A stretch of DNA of 64,000 nt. Origin: Pleurotus djamor (taxonomy: Eukaryota; Basidiomycota; Agaricomycetes; Agaricales; Pleurotaceae). Every line of letters starts with the position of its first letter. Position 1 is the first letter of the stretch. The stretch covers positions 35,960 to 99,959 of the forward strand of contig JAPEVF010000074.1 of NCBI GenBank assembly GCA_029747585.1, written 5' to 3'. Under the pieces are notes generated by a model. It did not search any database and was not told the DNA's origin. It worked only from the letters and a program-made list of their open reading frames with translations. Shown piece by piece: positions 23,949-35,612 of this stretch. The position numbers and the translations under genes were made by a program.

Positions 23949-24484
23949 ATGAGCGACCTTCCTGCAGTCCGTAGAAGCTTGAAAATCAAAGCTGGATCGG
24001 CTTCCAGGTAACCACCCTGTCGCGCATGGAGATCTCGGCGAAATCTGAGAACAACACATGATACTGAATAGGTTGCTCAAAGAACACAACTCTTATCGTC
24101 AAGAAGCGCAAGACCAACAACTCAAATTGGACAAATACAAGGCAGATGTCACCGCCGAAGAATGGGATATCAAAAACGCCGTACGAGATTAAAGCCCTGG
24201 ATTCCTAACCAAACAATCCAGTAATTGACTTATCCTAGACGAGAATGTTGGAGGAATCCAACAAAATGGTTGTTGACTCGGCCAGCCGTCTGGGCAAGGC
24301 TGTGGCGGACCTGAGAGAACTCGTGGTATGTGTTCTGTGGCGTTTTATGCCCAAGCTCTCGCAGGGGGANGGGAGCTAATCGGGCATGCCTCATGTCTAG
24401 ACATCAGCGAAGACGATCCCCGAATTAGCACAAGACGAAGAACTCCTGAAAGCAGAGGAAACGCTGGCAAACGCTAGTGTATAA
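23949..24484 (+). CDS. TBCA: Tubulin-specific chaperone A (cofactor A)
   Basis: Cofactor A (yeast Rbl2) binds beta-tubulin and helps assemble alpha/beta dimers in the cytosol. Four exons, 23949-24007, 24072-24180, 24239-24325 and 24401-24484, total 339 nt and give 112 residues, the usual family length. Residues 1-20 read MSDLPAVRRSLKIKAGSASR. Three helical segments follow (LLKEHNSYRQEAQDQQLKL, WDIKNATRMLEESNKMV, LGKAVADLRELV), ending KAEETLANASV. All splice sites are GT/AG with matching phases. The gene converges with the minus-strand Med11 gene, with 131 bp between stops. Confidence 0.92.
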
Positions 24485-24615
24485 CTGGAGATGCACCTAA
24501 ACAAGCTGTCTGCGTAACTCGTATAGCCCTTCAACGTGTCAATAACGATATACTGGCCGAGTTTCTCGGTGGTGAAAAGAGCTGTACTCGAGAACGAACG
24601 CCCGAAAGGCCGGGA

Positions 24616-25274
24616 TTATTGTTGCGGTCGTGCATCCTGGGATCCTTGGGATGCATCGTGTTCGGTCTTTTGTTTGTCCCTGGCGGCCTTGATGCGAGTA
24701 AGTGCATCAAGGATCCCTTTCCAAGCATATGTTTCAACTCTCTCTTCTTGTAAACCTCTCGCATTCCTCAGAGATTCATCGGCTGACGGCAACCCCACAC
24801 CAAGGGAAGGAGGGACAAAATTGGGAGGCGGGGCATTTATAGCTGAGGGGGCTATCCGAGAGTGTCTGACATGAGCTAGAGAGGAACGCAGTGCGACCTG
24901 GATGGACTATCGGTGGAAAGATGAGATACAGCTCATGAGTGAGTGATATGGATGACTCACGTCTAGTCGTTCGAAGTATTCGCTTACTTCAAGGACGAAC
25001 TGTTCCGAACGTTCTTCACCTTGTGGTAAATTATCGTTCGGTCCATCCGTCTGAGGCAGGGTCAGCAGTGAGACGCACGATGCTGCTAAAGCCAGCAGCC
25101 GAGAGATGTCCTGCCCATCCCAAGTTAACCCATTGCCAGAGCTAGATCCACGTCTTGCATTGAAGCATTCACCTTCTCGACTTCCCCAAGAGCGTATATT
25201 TGCCTGGCCGTTCGACTTGTCGTCCATATGGGGTCGATGTCATTCGTGCTGGTATCGTGCTCGTTCAAGTCCAT
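24616..25274 (-). CDS. MED11: Mediator of RNA polymerase II transcription subunit 11 (Med11)
   Basis: Head-module Mediator subunit that, with Med22, contacts general transcription machinery. Starts MDLNEHDTSTND at 25274. RQIYALGEVEKVNASMQDVDLALAM forms the first helix, then an intron (GTTAAC...TTTAG), then SCVSLLTLPQ and FVLEVSEYFERLD, another intron, and VALRSSLAHVRHSRIAPSAI. The tail has GVGLPSADESLRNARGLQEERVE and ILDALTRIKAARDKQ. The helical layout and SEYFERL/ALRSSLAHVR blocks match what I know of fungal Med11. About 175 residues. It is followed upstream by DCAF11 in the same direction, 105 bp away. Assignment by family memory only. Confidence 0.65.
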
Positions 25275-25379
25275 GATGCCGTTTCGAGCGCCAAAACAAG
25301 ACAAAAGCATTCCAATCCGCAAACCTAATCCTACATACAATTCTGACAAGTACAAAGTTTATATACACACTTCAGCACT

Positions 25380-27830
25380 CTAATTCCAATCGTCATCATC
25401 TGGAAATGACCCGGGGAGCAATTGAGATTGGGATGATTCACTCGAAGTAGACTCTGGTGACCGAGCCTGGACTTGCTGTTGACGTTGAGAACGCCGTCTA
25501 AGCGTGGAAGAATCTTGAGCTTCAAGTATCCTCTGCTCCACTACGTCTTCAAGGCGTCTCATCTTGGATAAACCTTTCCATTCGTGTCTCGCCAGACTGC
25601 TTCCCTCGCGGCCCCTCATGCCACCATCCCAAGCTGCTGACATCAGGACAGGTTCCTGTAAAGAATATTGATCCTTCGGCGAATCATGCGCGAAGACATG
25701 AAGACACTTACATGAGTATGCCAGCTCACGTCACGCACGCAAACAGATTCTCGCTTCTTGAAGGTGGCAGGGTTTTCAGGCCCTGATGAATCGATCGCCA
25801 TAGGTATAGTCGTTGAGCGGTCAAGGACCTCGACTACGGTGCCATCCAAGGACCATATGTGCACTCGTCCATCGGCTGAACCAGAATATACGTATTGACC
25901 ACCTGTCGTTTCCGCTGGACTGAAATGGCACCTGATCAAAGTGCGTAGTACCGAATGGCCGCGGTAAGTCATGACACTACAATTCTTCGGATGCGACTCC
26001 CGCTTAGGTTTGGGATAATTTGGATAGCTTTCGGTTCCCCAAGTGAGAATTTGGCGAGGAACATCGAGCAAAAGGTTGACACATACCGGTAGTCGAACCC
26101 TGGTGTACTGTATATATTTCGACCCAGGTCGTCCGCTTCCGAGCCAGATCGCATCATACGAAGGTCCCAGAGGCGGAGAGCTTGATCTTTGCCATTAGAT
26201 ATGACGTATCGACCATCTCCCTTAGCAGACACATAGGTAATACCCTCCGTATGACCGATGAGCACCCCTGATGGCTTCTGTGAGGAACCTAGAGACCGCC
26301 GATCCCTTTTAATGGGCACATCAGCCTCGTGAATCACCATGCAGAGGAGGTACGCACCAAACTTTGAGGTAGGTGTCATCAGATGCACTGACTAGGACAT
26401 TTCCAGACGCTGTGTCGGCCCAACAACAACTGTTGACATCATCAGCATGAGCGTAAATTTTGACAGTCCTGCGATCAGCCAGAAGGTCGTATACTAAGAG
26501 GCGGTCAGCGATTTGAAACCGATTACATGAGAAACTGACCGAAAATGTGATTACTGCCTCCCGCGATAACTTCATTTCCATCAGCAGAGAATCTACAGCT
26601 CCATACGGCAAAGTGCTCCCCGCCACCCCCTAGAAAATATCCTCGTCGCCCGGACCTCTGTGGGCGATCTGCGAAAGAGATAGGTACTTGATGGGTAGAG
26701 TCGTCATGGATAGTCGTCATATATACAGTGGGGGACTAGTCATATATGCGTCTTAGTTGAGATCATCCGGAGAGGCGAATTTGACACATGACGAACCATC
26801 GAGGCATATATCATCCTTTGGAGGTAAGTTCAGGATGCGCTATTGTATGTATATGAACTGTATTTACCGTTCGTTATCGGGAGAGAGGTTAGCATCCGTG
26901 ATGGTCCATCCATCAGCGGCGCCTTGGATGCTCTTCTTGACGGGCAAGGAGGTTCTCAATCCTGGATCGACGTGACGGCGACCGACGGGCTCCGGTGGGG
27001 AAGTCATATCAAAAACATGAAGTTTGAAGTCTTGACAAATTCATCATTGAGTTGATGAACCATTTTCAAACGGATCTAATGGTACCTTGTGCACAAGTGT
27101 AGAAAAAGGAAGAATCTAACCGCGTGTGGTCAGTTCATACATACTTGTGATAAGATTGAACGAACCTGCGGAAAACTGTGCCGTGTAGACATTGGCGTCA
27201 AAGGAGGCGACGACGCCGCCCACTGAGTTTGGTACCAGATCCTGAAAACAGGTTCAAACGTGGTCATGAGATGGACAACTGAGTTACGGCATACCCTGGC
27301 GAAGGTCTCCCTGTAATATAACGGTTTGTTGGNAAGGGTGCGGTTCAAGATTTGCTTTGAGATGTTCTTATTGACGCTATGGTTGTAGATCGCATGGCTG
27401 CGACGGGACTGAATCTTACTGGCGATAGGGCCGAAGTCACCACCCATCAGCAATTCCACGCCGGTGCGTTGGGGTTGCTTGTGAGGTGGGTGCCAAATTG
27501 GGCCGAACCCACGGCGAGTATAGTATGAATCTTCGTCTTCATAATCCTCGTCTTCCTCATCGTCATCCCCGTATTGAAGTGAGACAGCGCCGCTCGATAT
27601 GAGTCTCTGGATATCGGACATAGAGATACCAGACGTGTTGACTGAGCCAGTACGCCTCGAGTCTTGTTCCTGCAATTGGAAGAGGGCTGATAAGCGTTCA
27701 TCGTGAATACTAACCCAAGAATAGGCACTCTGAAAGACCTACCTCTCAATAAACCTGAAACCTCGTTGTCTGGAGCAGGCTCACTGGCATCATTATCGTT
27801 AGAGTTATTCAGCCAGTCGTTCAGATCCAT
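25380..27830 (-). CDS. DCAF11: WD40-repeat protein of the DCAF11 (WDR23)/LEC14B family
   Basis: Likely substrate receptor for a DDB1-CUL4 ubiquitin ligase. Starts MDLNDWLNNSNDND at 27830. An acidic N-terminal region contains SDIQRLISSGAVSLQY and DDDEEDEDYEDED. A family block follows: RTGVELLMGGDFGPI and YNHSVNKNISKQILNRT near 27340-27470. WD repeats follow: FAVWSCRFSADGNEVIAGG, NSCCWADTASGNVLVSAS, GITYVSAKGDGRYVIS..QALRLWDLR, and YVYSGSADGRVHIWSLDG. The last blade is SVCVRDVSWHTHEPVLMSAAWDG. A Gln/Ser-rich acidic tail ends PDDDDWN at 25380. About 640 residues, many short introns. It is divergent from the TBL1-like gene with 224 bp between starts. Confidence 0.85.
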
Positions 27831-28054
27831 GTCTGCGTAGGAGGAGGCAGAGGGGGAGTGTGGAACAAGAGAAGCAGGCCTTGGTCATAACTTGAGATGA
27901 CACAAGCAGCGCGGCACGACCGGCAATGGGTGGGAGAATCGGGCAGCCCCTATTTTTGAAAAAGGGCGTTCGGGCGTCTCTTCAAACGTCGCAAACATCT
28001 TGACTACTTTCATCCTCGGCCTCGTTACTTTCTCTTTTCTTCTGTTCTGTGGCG

Positions 28055-30170
28055 ATGATTATGCCGGAAGGGCCTCTTCGATTTACAGCTGATGATGTCA
28101 ATCTCCTTATACATGCTTATCTCCAGGACTCAGGTATTTGTTGCTGCAACGTGTGCTTGACCACTTAAACTCACTTCCGCAGGTTTTGGCCACTCCGCGT
28201 TCGTCATCCGGATGGAAGCAAAACTCGACGAGTCACCTTCATTCCACAAGCACATACCTAGAGGGGAGCTCATAGACCTCCTTGGGAAAGCACTGCTCTT
28301 TGTCGAGGTGGAATCCCATTGGAAGCCTGATTCCGATAAAAATTGCAAGACTCCGTTTTCATTGCTTGAACCCCATGTCTGTTCGCTGGAACCGAATCCG
28401 AAGACTATTGTCCCCATGGCTCGCGCTCCCCCCGCCCCTCCATCACGGCAGAATGGCGTCGTCAATGTCAATGATATCCTGGATGCGAACGTGAAGCGGA
28501 AGGCCGATGCACCCTCAGGAGATGAGATACGCGCAGAGAAACGGGTTAGGACAGAGGAAAAGCTCGAGTGTATGTGCTACGGAATTCATAGCAGTTACCT
28601 TTAACTGATTGAGATTAGCTAATAAACCCAAAGCTGCCACTCCGTCTTCGGAATTGAGCAAGCCGACTACCCTCCCATCCTCTCCCTCAACACACGCAGA
28701 CGCAGTCAAGCTTCTCAAGGGTCACGTAAATGAGGTACGTCTCTCCCCGCCGGACGTTTGGATCCTTTAAGACCCTACTCTAGGTGTTTGTGTGTGCATG
28801 GAATCCTGCTAAACCAAATCTCCTTGCCACTGGGTAAGTCCTCATTTCCCCGTCGAACCGTTTCTCGACAGTGTTCCTATAAATTGCGTATAGATCCAAA
28901 GATGCCATAGTAAACATATGGGATCTATCTTTACCCGGAGACAGCCCGTTGACGGCCACAATACCTCTCACTACCACGACGCAGGCTGATCTTACTGCTC
29001 TCCATTGGAATCCAGATGGTGATCTTCTTGCTATTGGATCGTATGACGCCGTGCTTCGGGTGTGTACCGCTAGTGGTCAAATGTATTTGTCGCATGAGCA
29101 ACATAAGGTGAGAAGTCCTTCTGTCTCGCAGATCCAAACAACGCTCTGATAGTTTCACGCCGAGAGAAGGGTCCAATATTTCAAGCACGATTCTCCCAGT
29201 CAGGGAAATGGCTACTGACTGCGAGCTTGGACGGCACTGCATGTATATGGGACGTAAAGCAGAAGTCGGTCTATATGACCTACAATGCTCACTCTGGTTT
29301 GTAATTATACTCCGTATTACGCAACACACTCAATCCCTTTTAGACTGCTGCCTGGATATCGACTGGATAGATGATGAAACCTTTGCAAGCTGTGGCGCCG
29401 ATAAGATGGTCTACATAATGAAAGTTGGCGAGCCCGAACCGCTTCGGAAACTATCGTAAGGCCCTCCATCTTCCCCGTCTTGTCTTGAGCTCAACCTTCT
29501 GTAAAGTGGACACCGACATGAAATAAATCAAGTCAAATGCAATCCCGATCGAACACTCTTAGCATCGTGCTCTGATGATGGCACTGCGCGAATATGGCCG
29601 ATACCTCTACAAGAAATGACTGAGCATATCACAGGCGTTCCCAAGCCTGAGGTTAATCTCGTTCTCCGGGGGCATAAACACACGGTTAGCGGTGTAGATT
29701 GGTGCCCCAAGAAGATTCATTCGAAAGATATACTAGCAACGTGTGTATCATATATTTCCGCTGCCATTGTTCTGACTTTTTCCTAGCATCTCTTTTGATA
29801 ATACTGCGCGATTCTGGGATATTTCGACCGGGCAATGTGTACACGTCTTCTCTGACCACAAGCGCTCGGTGTACGCTCTCGCCTTCAGTCCTGACGGACG
29901 GTGGTTCGCCACCGGCGGCGGTGATGGACAACTATTGGTATATGACTCGGAGGTTTGTTGCTCTTCTAAACTTTGTCGGACCTTTCTTACTGACCTCTGG
30001 CTTAGACAAAACAGAAGGTGTTCACCTGGGTCGCCGATCTAACGAAGCCAGGCGTCTTCGAAATACATTGGCAGCAAACAAAAGAACACGATCGGGTGGC
30101 ATTGGCGTTGGAGTGTCGCGATGTCGGAATTGTGGATGTCATACGCATACCTGAAATGAACCTCTCATAG
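28055..30170 (+). CDS. TBL1: LisH-WD40 transcriptional co-repressor, TBL1/Sif2 type
   Basis: TBL1-family proteins bridge histone deacetylase co-repressor complexes (SMRT/NCoR in animals, Set3C in yeast). Starts MIMPEGPLRFTADDVN at 28055. The LisH motif (NLLIHAYLQDSGFGHSAFV) is followed by ELIDLLGKALLFVEVESHW, typical of the tetramerising N terminus. After a charged linker (VKRKADAPSGDEIR) come about seven or eight WD repeats, including LLATGSKDAIVNIWDLS, LLAIGSYDAVLRV, LLTASLDGTACIWDVK, FASCGADKMV, LASCSDDGTARIWPI, and ILATISFDNTARFWDIS. The last is WFATGGGDGQLLVYD. Stop TAG at 30168-30170; roughly 520 residues. The LRV repeat has Cys where Trp is usual (near 29063). Confidence 0.9.
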
Positions 30171-30351
30171 GACTGCGTTGGTTGACCCAGAACTCTCATC
30201 TATCATCTATCATTATTAGTGCTCTCATGTATCTTACTTTCTACGGAAACACCATGTACCCCCTAAGTCCCTAATCATCCCTGTTTCTCTCCTGGGTATC
30301 TCCTAGCTGGGAGTCGCACCCCTGTCTATTTTCGGCATCGCTGCCAACGCA

Positions 30352-30359
30352 TGACGTCA
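30352..30359. promoter_or_regulatory. CRE-type palindrome TGACGTCA
   Basis: A perfect TGACGTCA lies 96 bp before the GHITM-like start codon. It is the consensus bound by bZIP factors of the CREB/ATF type. A second copy lies at 37679-37686. Confidence 0.45.
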
Positions 30360-30454
30360 ACCACTTCTCGTTCTTTCCGGAACCGCCGCACGGACCTTTA
30401 TAATCACTCAAAGCCAAAGCTCGTTTTCCCGTTCCAGTCTTTACAACCAGCGCC

Positions 30455-31781
30455 ATGTCGTCGACGAACATCTTCCTGCGGCCTTTCGGTCGCCTTGCCT
30501 CGAGGACACACTCATTGACTATAAACCAATCTCGGACTACTCTGAGCAGGGCTTTCAGTAGTGGACGGATATCCTCTGGATCTCTGCTCAAACGACCTTT
30601 CCCATCCACAACAAATGCATTTTTCGCACAATCAGCTCGAGGATTCATGACAGACCAAACGACAATCATCAGACCGTCGCAGGCGGAGACTTGGAAGCGA
30701 TTTGGCATCACGGCTGTAAGTACTTCAACCAAACATGACGCGTTGAGGGCTCAATTGTCACTTAGGCTGGTGTTGCGGGGGCAGTCGTGTTGACCAATCT
30801 ATTTCTGAACCGAGAAACGAACGACGGACTTTCGGAGGGGGAGAAATCCTATCTCCATGAAACATTCCAATACACGGGTGGTGGCCTCGTCCTCACCGCA
30901 CTCGCCGCCCGAACAATGTTCAAGAATGGTTTCGCTTTCAGAGTCATGTCGGCAAATCCATGTGTGTGTTCATCTGCTCTCCTTAAGCTTAGACTGACTT
31001 TGTTGGAAGGGGTCGTACTCGGCGTCAGTCTGGTTGGAAGCATTGGTTCAATGATGGGAGTATATTACACCCCTCCAGAGAAATCTGTGCAGAAGCATGC
31101 GTTCTGGCTCGTATGTGTCTCCAAAACCTACTCTTTGTGCGATAAAGCTTATACGTTTACCCAAGGCCTTCAATGCGTGCCAAGCAGCGACTCTTAGCCC
31201 ACTTTTCTTCTTCAGTCCCGCTATCCTCTCTCGCGCCGCACTCTACACATGTGGTGTTGTTGGTTCGTTGTCATATGTCGGCGCGACAGCAAGGTTTGTT
31301 GATTAAATTTCGTCTCCCGCTTACGACGGCTCAAAAAACCCCGACAGAAATGATAAATACCTCTACATGGGTGGTCCTCTGCTCGCTGGTGTGACCGTGG
31401 TCGCTCTCAGCTCGTTAGCTCCGATGGCTCTACCGCTTGGTATGCGCGGACTGGCTATAACTGAAGCCATCTCGCTGTATGGTGGATTGGCTGTCTTTGG
31501 TGGATTTGTTCTCTACGAGTGAGTCACGACGGGTTCACAACATACGTGACACTTATTTACTGAACACAGTACGCAAAAAATACTTCAACATGCCCGCATG
31601 GCGGAACGCGGCGTCCTTCCCCGTGATCCTGTCAAAGAATCGATCAGCCTTGAGCTGGATATGATCAACATCTTGTAAGAGTTTCTTGCCTCACACCTTT
31701 ACTACATAGATCTGACGAATTTCCTTTTCAAGCATCCGTCTCGTACAAATATTGTCGATGCAGCAAAGTCGCCGAAAGTGA
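30455..31781 (+). CDS. GHITM: GHITM/TMBIM5-like inner mitochondrial membrane protein (Bax inhibitor-1 family)
   Basis: Multispanning protein of the Bax inhibitor-1 family; animal GHITM sits in the mitochondrial inner membrane and affects cristae, cytochrome c retention and Ca2+/H+ transport. The N terminus (MSSTNIFLRPFGRLASRTHSL..TTLSRAFSSGR) is basic and Ser-rich, a likely mitochondrial presequence. After WKRFGITAAGVAGAVVLTNLF come GEKSYLHETFQYTGGGLVL, VLGVSLVGSIGSMMGVYYTPP, and ACQAATLSPLFFFSPAIL. Then follow YMGGPLLAGVTVVALSSLAP, AISLYGGLAVFGGFVLYDTQ, and SLELDMINIFIRLVQIL, the BI-1 signature order. About seven exons; stop at 31779-31781. Confidence 0.85.
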
Positions 31782-32244
31782 AGTGAGTAGTGTATATCAG
31801 CTGCTTTAATTCTGGACATCTATTTCAAACCCTCATAGTCATATGTAACCGTGTATCTATACGAACCAACCACTGCTTTGTTTCCATTCACTCTGTGGTC
31901 TTCAGTTCATTGACGATCCGTATGGGCCGAAACTCCTTTTTATCGCCGTTCATTGCCCTTGTACCACATTGCGCCACCAGTTACAACTTTCTCAGCGACT
32001 GCAGTTATTCAAATCGCCCCTTGATAAACAAAAGGAAGCTCGCCTCGACGCTCAAAAGTATCCGTTGACTTGCACCCTTCACCTCAGAGCACCGTTGACC
32101 TCGGGAAGCTGACCGCAGATCCAATACAATATTCGGCGTTCATATTGAAATCGGGCGCCCCGGAAGCATCTAATCGATTGCACATGTCGTGTCGATGGTG
32201 TATAATAATGGGTCTACTCTGAAGGAGTGCGATGGTAAATTTCC
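31782..32244. other. Intergenic, with one unexplained open stretch
   Basis: Between the GHITM-like gene and the EF-hand gene, a start-less plus-strand frame runs from a possible acceptor (CTTCAG|TTCATT) at 31906 to TGA at 32110-32112. It reads FIDDPYGPKLLFIAVHC and later LDKQKEARLDAQKYPLT. It could be a stray exon, a remnant or chance. Nothing else is visible. Confidence 0.3.
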
Positions 32245-35200
32245 ATGGATCCCAACGGCCCCGATGCAGCAGTAGCTGTTGCTACTATAGGTGAGAGCCT
32301 CCAATCAATCCCATCTCACGTCGATCTTTATATCCATGGCGTAGAACGTCTTGAACCTAGTGCAAATGACGCTCTCGGAAAGGCGGAGGAAGCTATCAAC
32401 GCTGTTGCTGGTGCGCGATCCGATTCCAGGAGAAGTACGACGGCTAATGCGCCATGCAGCACGCAAAGGTAGCGGCAAAGATGGAAAAGCTGCTGCTAAG
32501 AAAATCATTTCTGGTGCTCGCCAGGTGATGCCCATCCTGGAAATAGTCTCAGAAGTCCATCCGTTTGCACGAGTGATTAACACTCCCTTCTACGCTTTGT
32601 CCTGGCTAATACAATATTCGTGCATAGATGGCCGTTGGCACTTTCTCGGTAGAACGCATCTATTTACTGCCCATGGCCGCGTTCCTAATAATACACTTTC
32701 GACAGGCTCTCATTGAGATGGAAGCCAGTCGGCAGAGCAATAATCTCCAGATCGCCGTCGTCTATCATTCCATGGTATGATCCAATCCCGTCTTTCGATC
32801 CCTCACGCGAACGAAATCATTTCAGACACTGATGATGCATACCCTCCGATACCTTGGCAGTTTGATCGACCAATCTGACGAACTATCCGATGACCTACAG
32901 CAAACTTTGCAGGATGCAATCGCCACGATGGAAGAATTTGGTAATGTCGTTTCGTTGTGTCGAGTTCGAACTGTCAGCTGATTTTTATTGATCAGGAAAT
33001 CTGGTCAAGTAAGTTTCTAAGAATTCAATCGTACAGGTGTTCATGACTTGCCAGTTCTTATTATCGATATTCCGTGAAGCAAGCTATCTGTAGGCCTCAA
33101 CCCTGTTGCCTTCAAATACAGTCTCATCCTTGTTTCTCTAGTCCGTGTGCTCCGCTCCAAGGAATACCAGGAACAACTACAAGAGATCAATGACACGTTC
33201 ATGAGACACAGAGAAGAAATACGGAACGTCCTCGAGGCTCGAACAATGATTGCGACCTACGACACACGCAATAGCTTACAATATGTCAACTCTAACATCG
33301 AGAAGGTGATTTCAATGCTCGGCGCCATAAACGCGAAAGAACACAAGGCTGAGGAGTTCAGTCGCACCCATGGAGGCCCGGAAGCGATCATTCATGTGAG
33401 TTACCCAAACTAACTCGTATGATATGGTCCCTGACTCAGGAGTACTAGGACGACGCACTTCTTTCCAAGGTCGCTGAAATCTTAGGTGAAAAGCTCCCAC
33501 CTCAGATCAGATCCGCCCTACGTAAAGACCTCCAAGATCTCCTCGAGAATGATCTGTACGTCACCTTCAGTCTATGAACGGTCCTGAGTGACTGATCGTA
33601 TGTGTGGGCAGTACACAATTCAAGTATGCTCTTCAAGCCACACGGGAACAAATTGATGAGAGCGTAGCTCGTTCCGAAGTGGCCATCATTCGTCACGTAT
33701 GTGCTTTGAATGCGGTCATCGATCGTCTCTGAATTGACGTTTTCCTAGTTGGATTCTGGCCCCCATGAACTCATCCAAGATCCCGATGTTAAATCAATCT
33801 GGCAAGGTTCGCAATATCATTTCCATCTACTCACAGAGACTTACATGATGGTCTCGGATTAGAAATGGTGCGTCAGCGTCTTAAGGATGCAGGTGTTTCT
33901 TCTAAGCGATGTTGCGTCCATCCCTAGAAATGGAGGACAAGCGTGAAAGTCAGACCGTTCGTCGACTGTACGGAGTTTTCTGCCTTTGTCACAAATGCAG
34001 ACTGATTCCGCGTAGCTCTCCACGAATACTTCCAACGACAGTTTGCTCTGAAGAAGCTGGAAGAAGGCGAACCTCCCCATGATAGTTGGACCCTCAAGTA
34101 CCTGTCCAAGGTCATGTGTACGTCGGACCAACATCGTGCAGCCCAATGAGGACTCCACTAAGCTCCCTTATAGACCACCCGGCTGTTGGAAACGCCATTG
34201 ACGAGGATGGAAGCGGTTTCGTATCCGTTCATGAGCTGAATCATTTCCTAGAGAATCGTCCCATAAAAGAGTGGACTGTACCAGAAACTCTCGTTTTGTA
34301 CGTTGACCGCTATCCGAATGCAGGTGTCCTCGCCTGATCAGCGGTTTTAGTTGGTCCGTGGTTTGGCCAAAATCCAACAGAATGTAGGTGGCGTACATGC
34401 CCTTCTTCGTACTTCGCCTCTGTTTCTAACGCATGTGTGCTGAACAGTTACTACGAAGACATTATGTATGATTTGGGAAGGATCAAGGCAACAATCCACC
34501 ACATGAAGCCCATTCCCGAAGCGTACGAAGAGTATCTGAAAGTTCTCGACATGTTAGACCCCGTTGTTGACTCCTTAGGTGACGGCGACGATGGGGAAGA
34601 AAGCGAAGGCTTGCAACGCCTATTGAAATCATACGTGGACGTAACGGATGCCAAGATACAAGCGTTTCTGAAGGACACGCAATATCGTATCTCAGACACA
34701 GCGACTCTGGATTTCATCATCGGGAAGTCTCAACGCATCGAACTGGTACGTTGACTTGCTGACTGAAATGGTTGCTTTGACGTTGACTGATGCATATCCT
34801 CATTGACGCATAGGTCGTAGCACCGCTCGTATGGCTTGTGCTTAACCATCATGTTGGGATCCTCGAGGAACATGGAAGTGAAATCGACCCGGAGGTCATT
34901 GGGTTCATGTGCGAAACCTGTATAAGCATATTCTTCTCTTTCCTCGACCGGTACTCGGACTTGCAGCGTGGCTGGAAGCAACAGAAGGTGAACGTGGCGT
35001 TGTACATGGATAGCTTTGCGAGCAGCGTTTTCTCCGCCATGGCTTTGGTGCGTCGTCATCCAGAAGCCTCCGTAGTTCTTGCTGAGTACGAGCTATACAG
35101 GCTGAGAAAGAAGGATTTTTCGAGGAATTAGCGGACAATGTCGACGAGTATAACGACTACGATGGCCAAGATGATGATGATGAGGCGACAGCTGATTCAC

Positions 35201-35533
35201 AGGACAAGGTTGGTCTTTCTCGCCCTCAGTTTGTGTCAGAATACTTGAACCAGGTTGAACTAGACCGACAAACTACTCCAACTGGTGACGGAGTTGACGA
35301 AGAAGATATCAACCATGGAAACGAGACTTGCGAATATGGAGAAACTGCTGGAAGGTCAACAAGGTTCCAATAAGTCGCGCTCTGGTCCAAGCAATGTGAG
35401 ACCATCACAAAATAGGCGGGGAAACGACGATGACGAAGAGGAAGGTGACGACGACAATGGGAGAGACGAAGATGATGACGAAGAGGATGTTGGTCGTAAT
35501 TACGACGATGAAGATGAGGACGATAGGTACTAA
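32245..35533 (+). CDS. Large EF-hand-containing protein of a family common in Agaricomycetes
   Basis: Starts MDPNGPDAAVAVATIGESL at 32245. The N-terminal helical part includes VDLYIHGVERLEPSANDALGKAEEAI, then a 49-nt intron (GTGCGC...ATGCAG) into RKGSGKDGKAAAKKII and QVMPILEIVSEVHPF. The middle is helical (TLMMHTLRYLGSLIDQSDEL; QEQLQEINDTFMRHREEIRN; HGGPEAIIHDDALLSKVAEI). A canonical EF-hand loop follows at 34197-34250: IDEDGSGFVSVHELNHFL, with Ca2+ ligands D, D, S, F(O), S/E in place. The C-terminal half has HHMKPIPEAYEEYLKVLDML and ALVRRHPEASVVLAEYEL. The end is an acidic run of Asp/Glu stopping at 35533. Roughly 830 residues, more than ten introns. The family is widespread in mushrooms but uncharacterised; Ca2+ binding is predicted from the loop. 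Confidence 0.75.
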
Positions 35534-35612
35534 TCACTTGGGCAAACTAAGGATTGTTAGTCCAAGTTTAGTCTTTCTTTTTCTTCCATGGGATAGGGTG
35601 TCATGAATTCTA

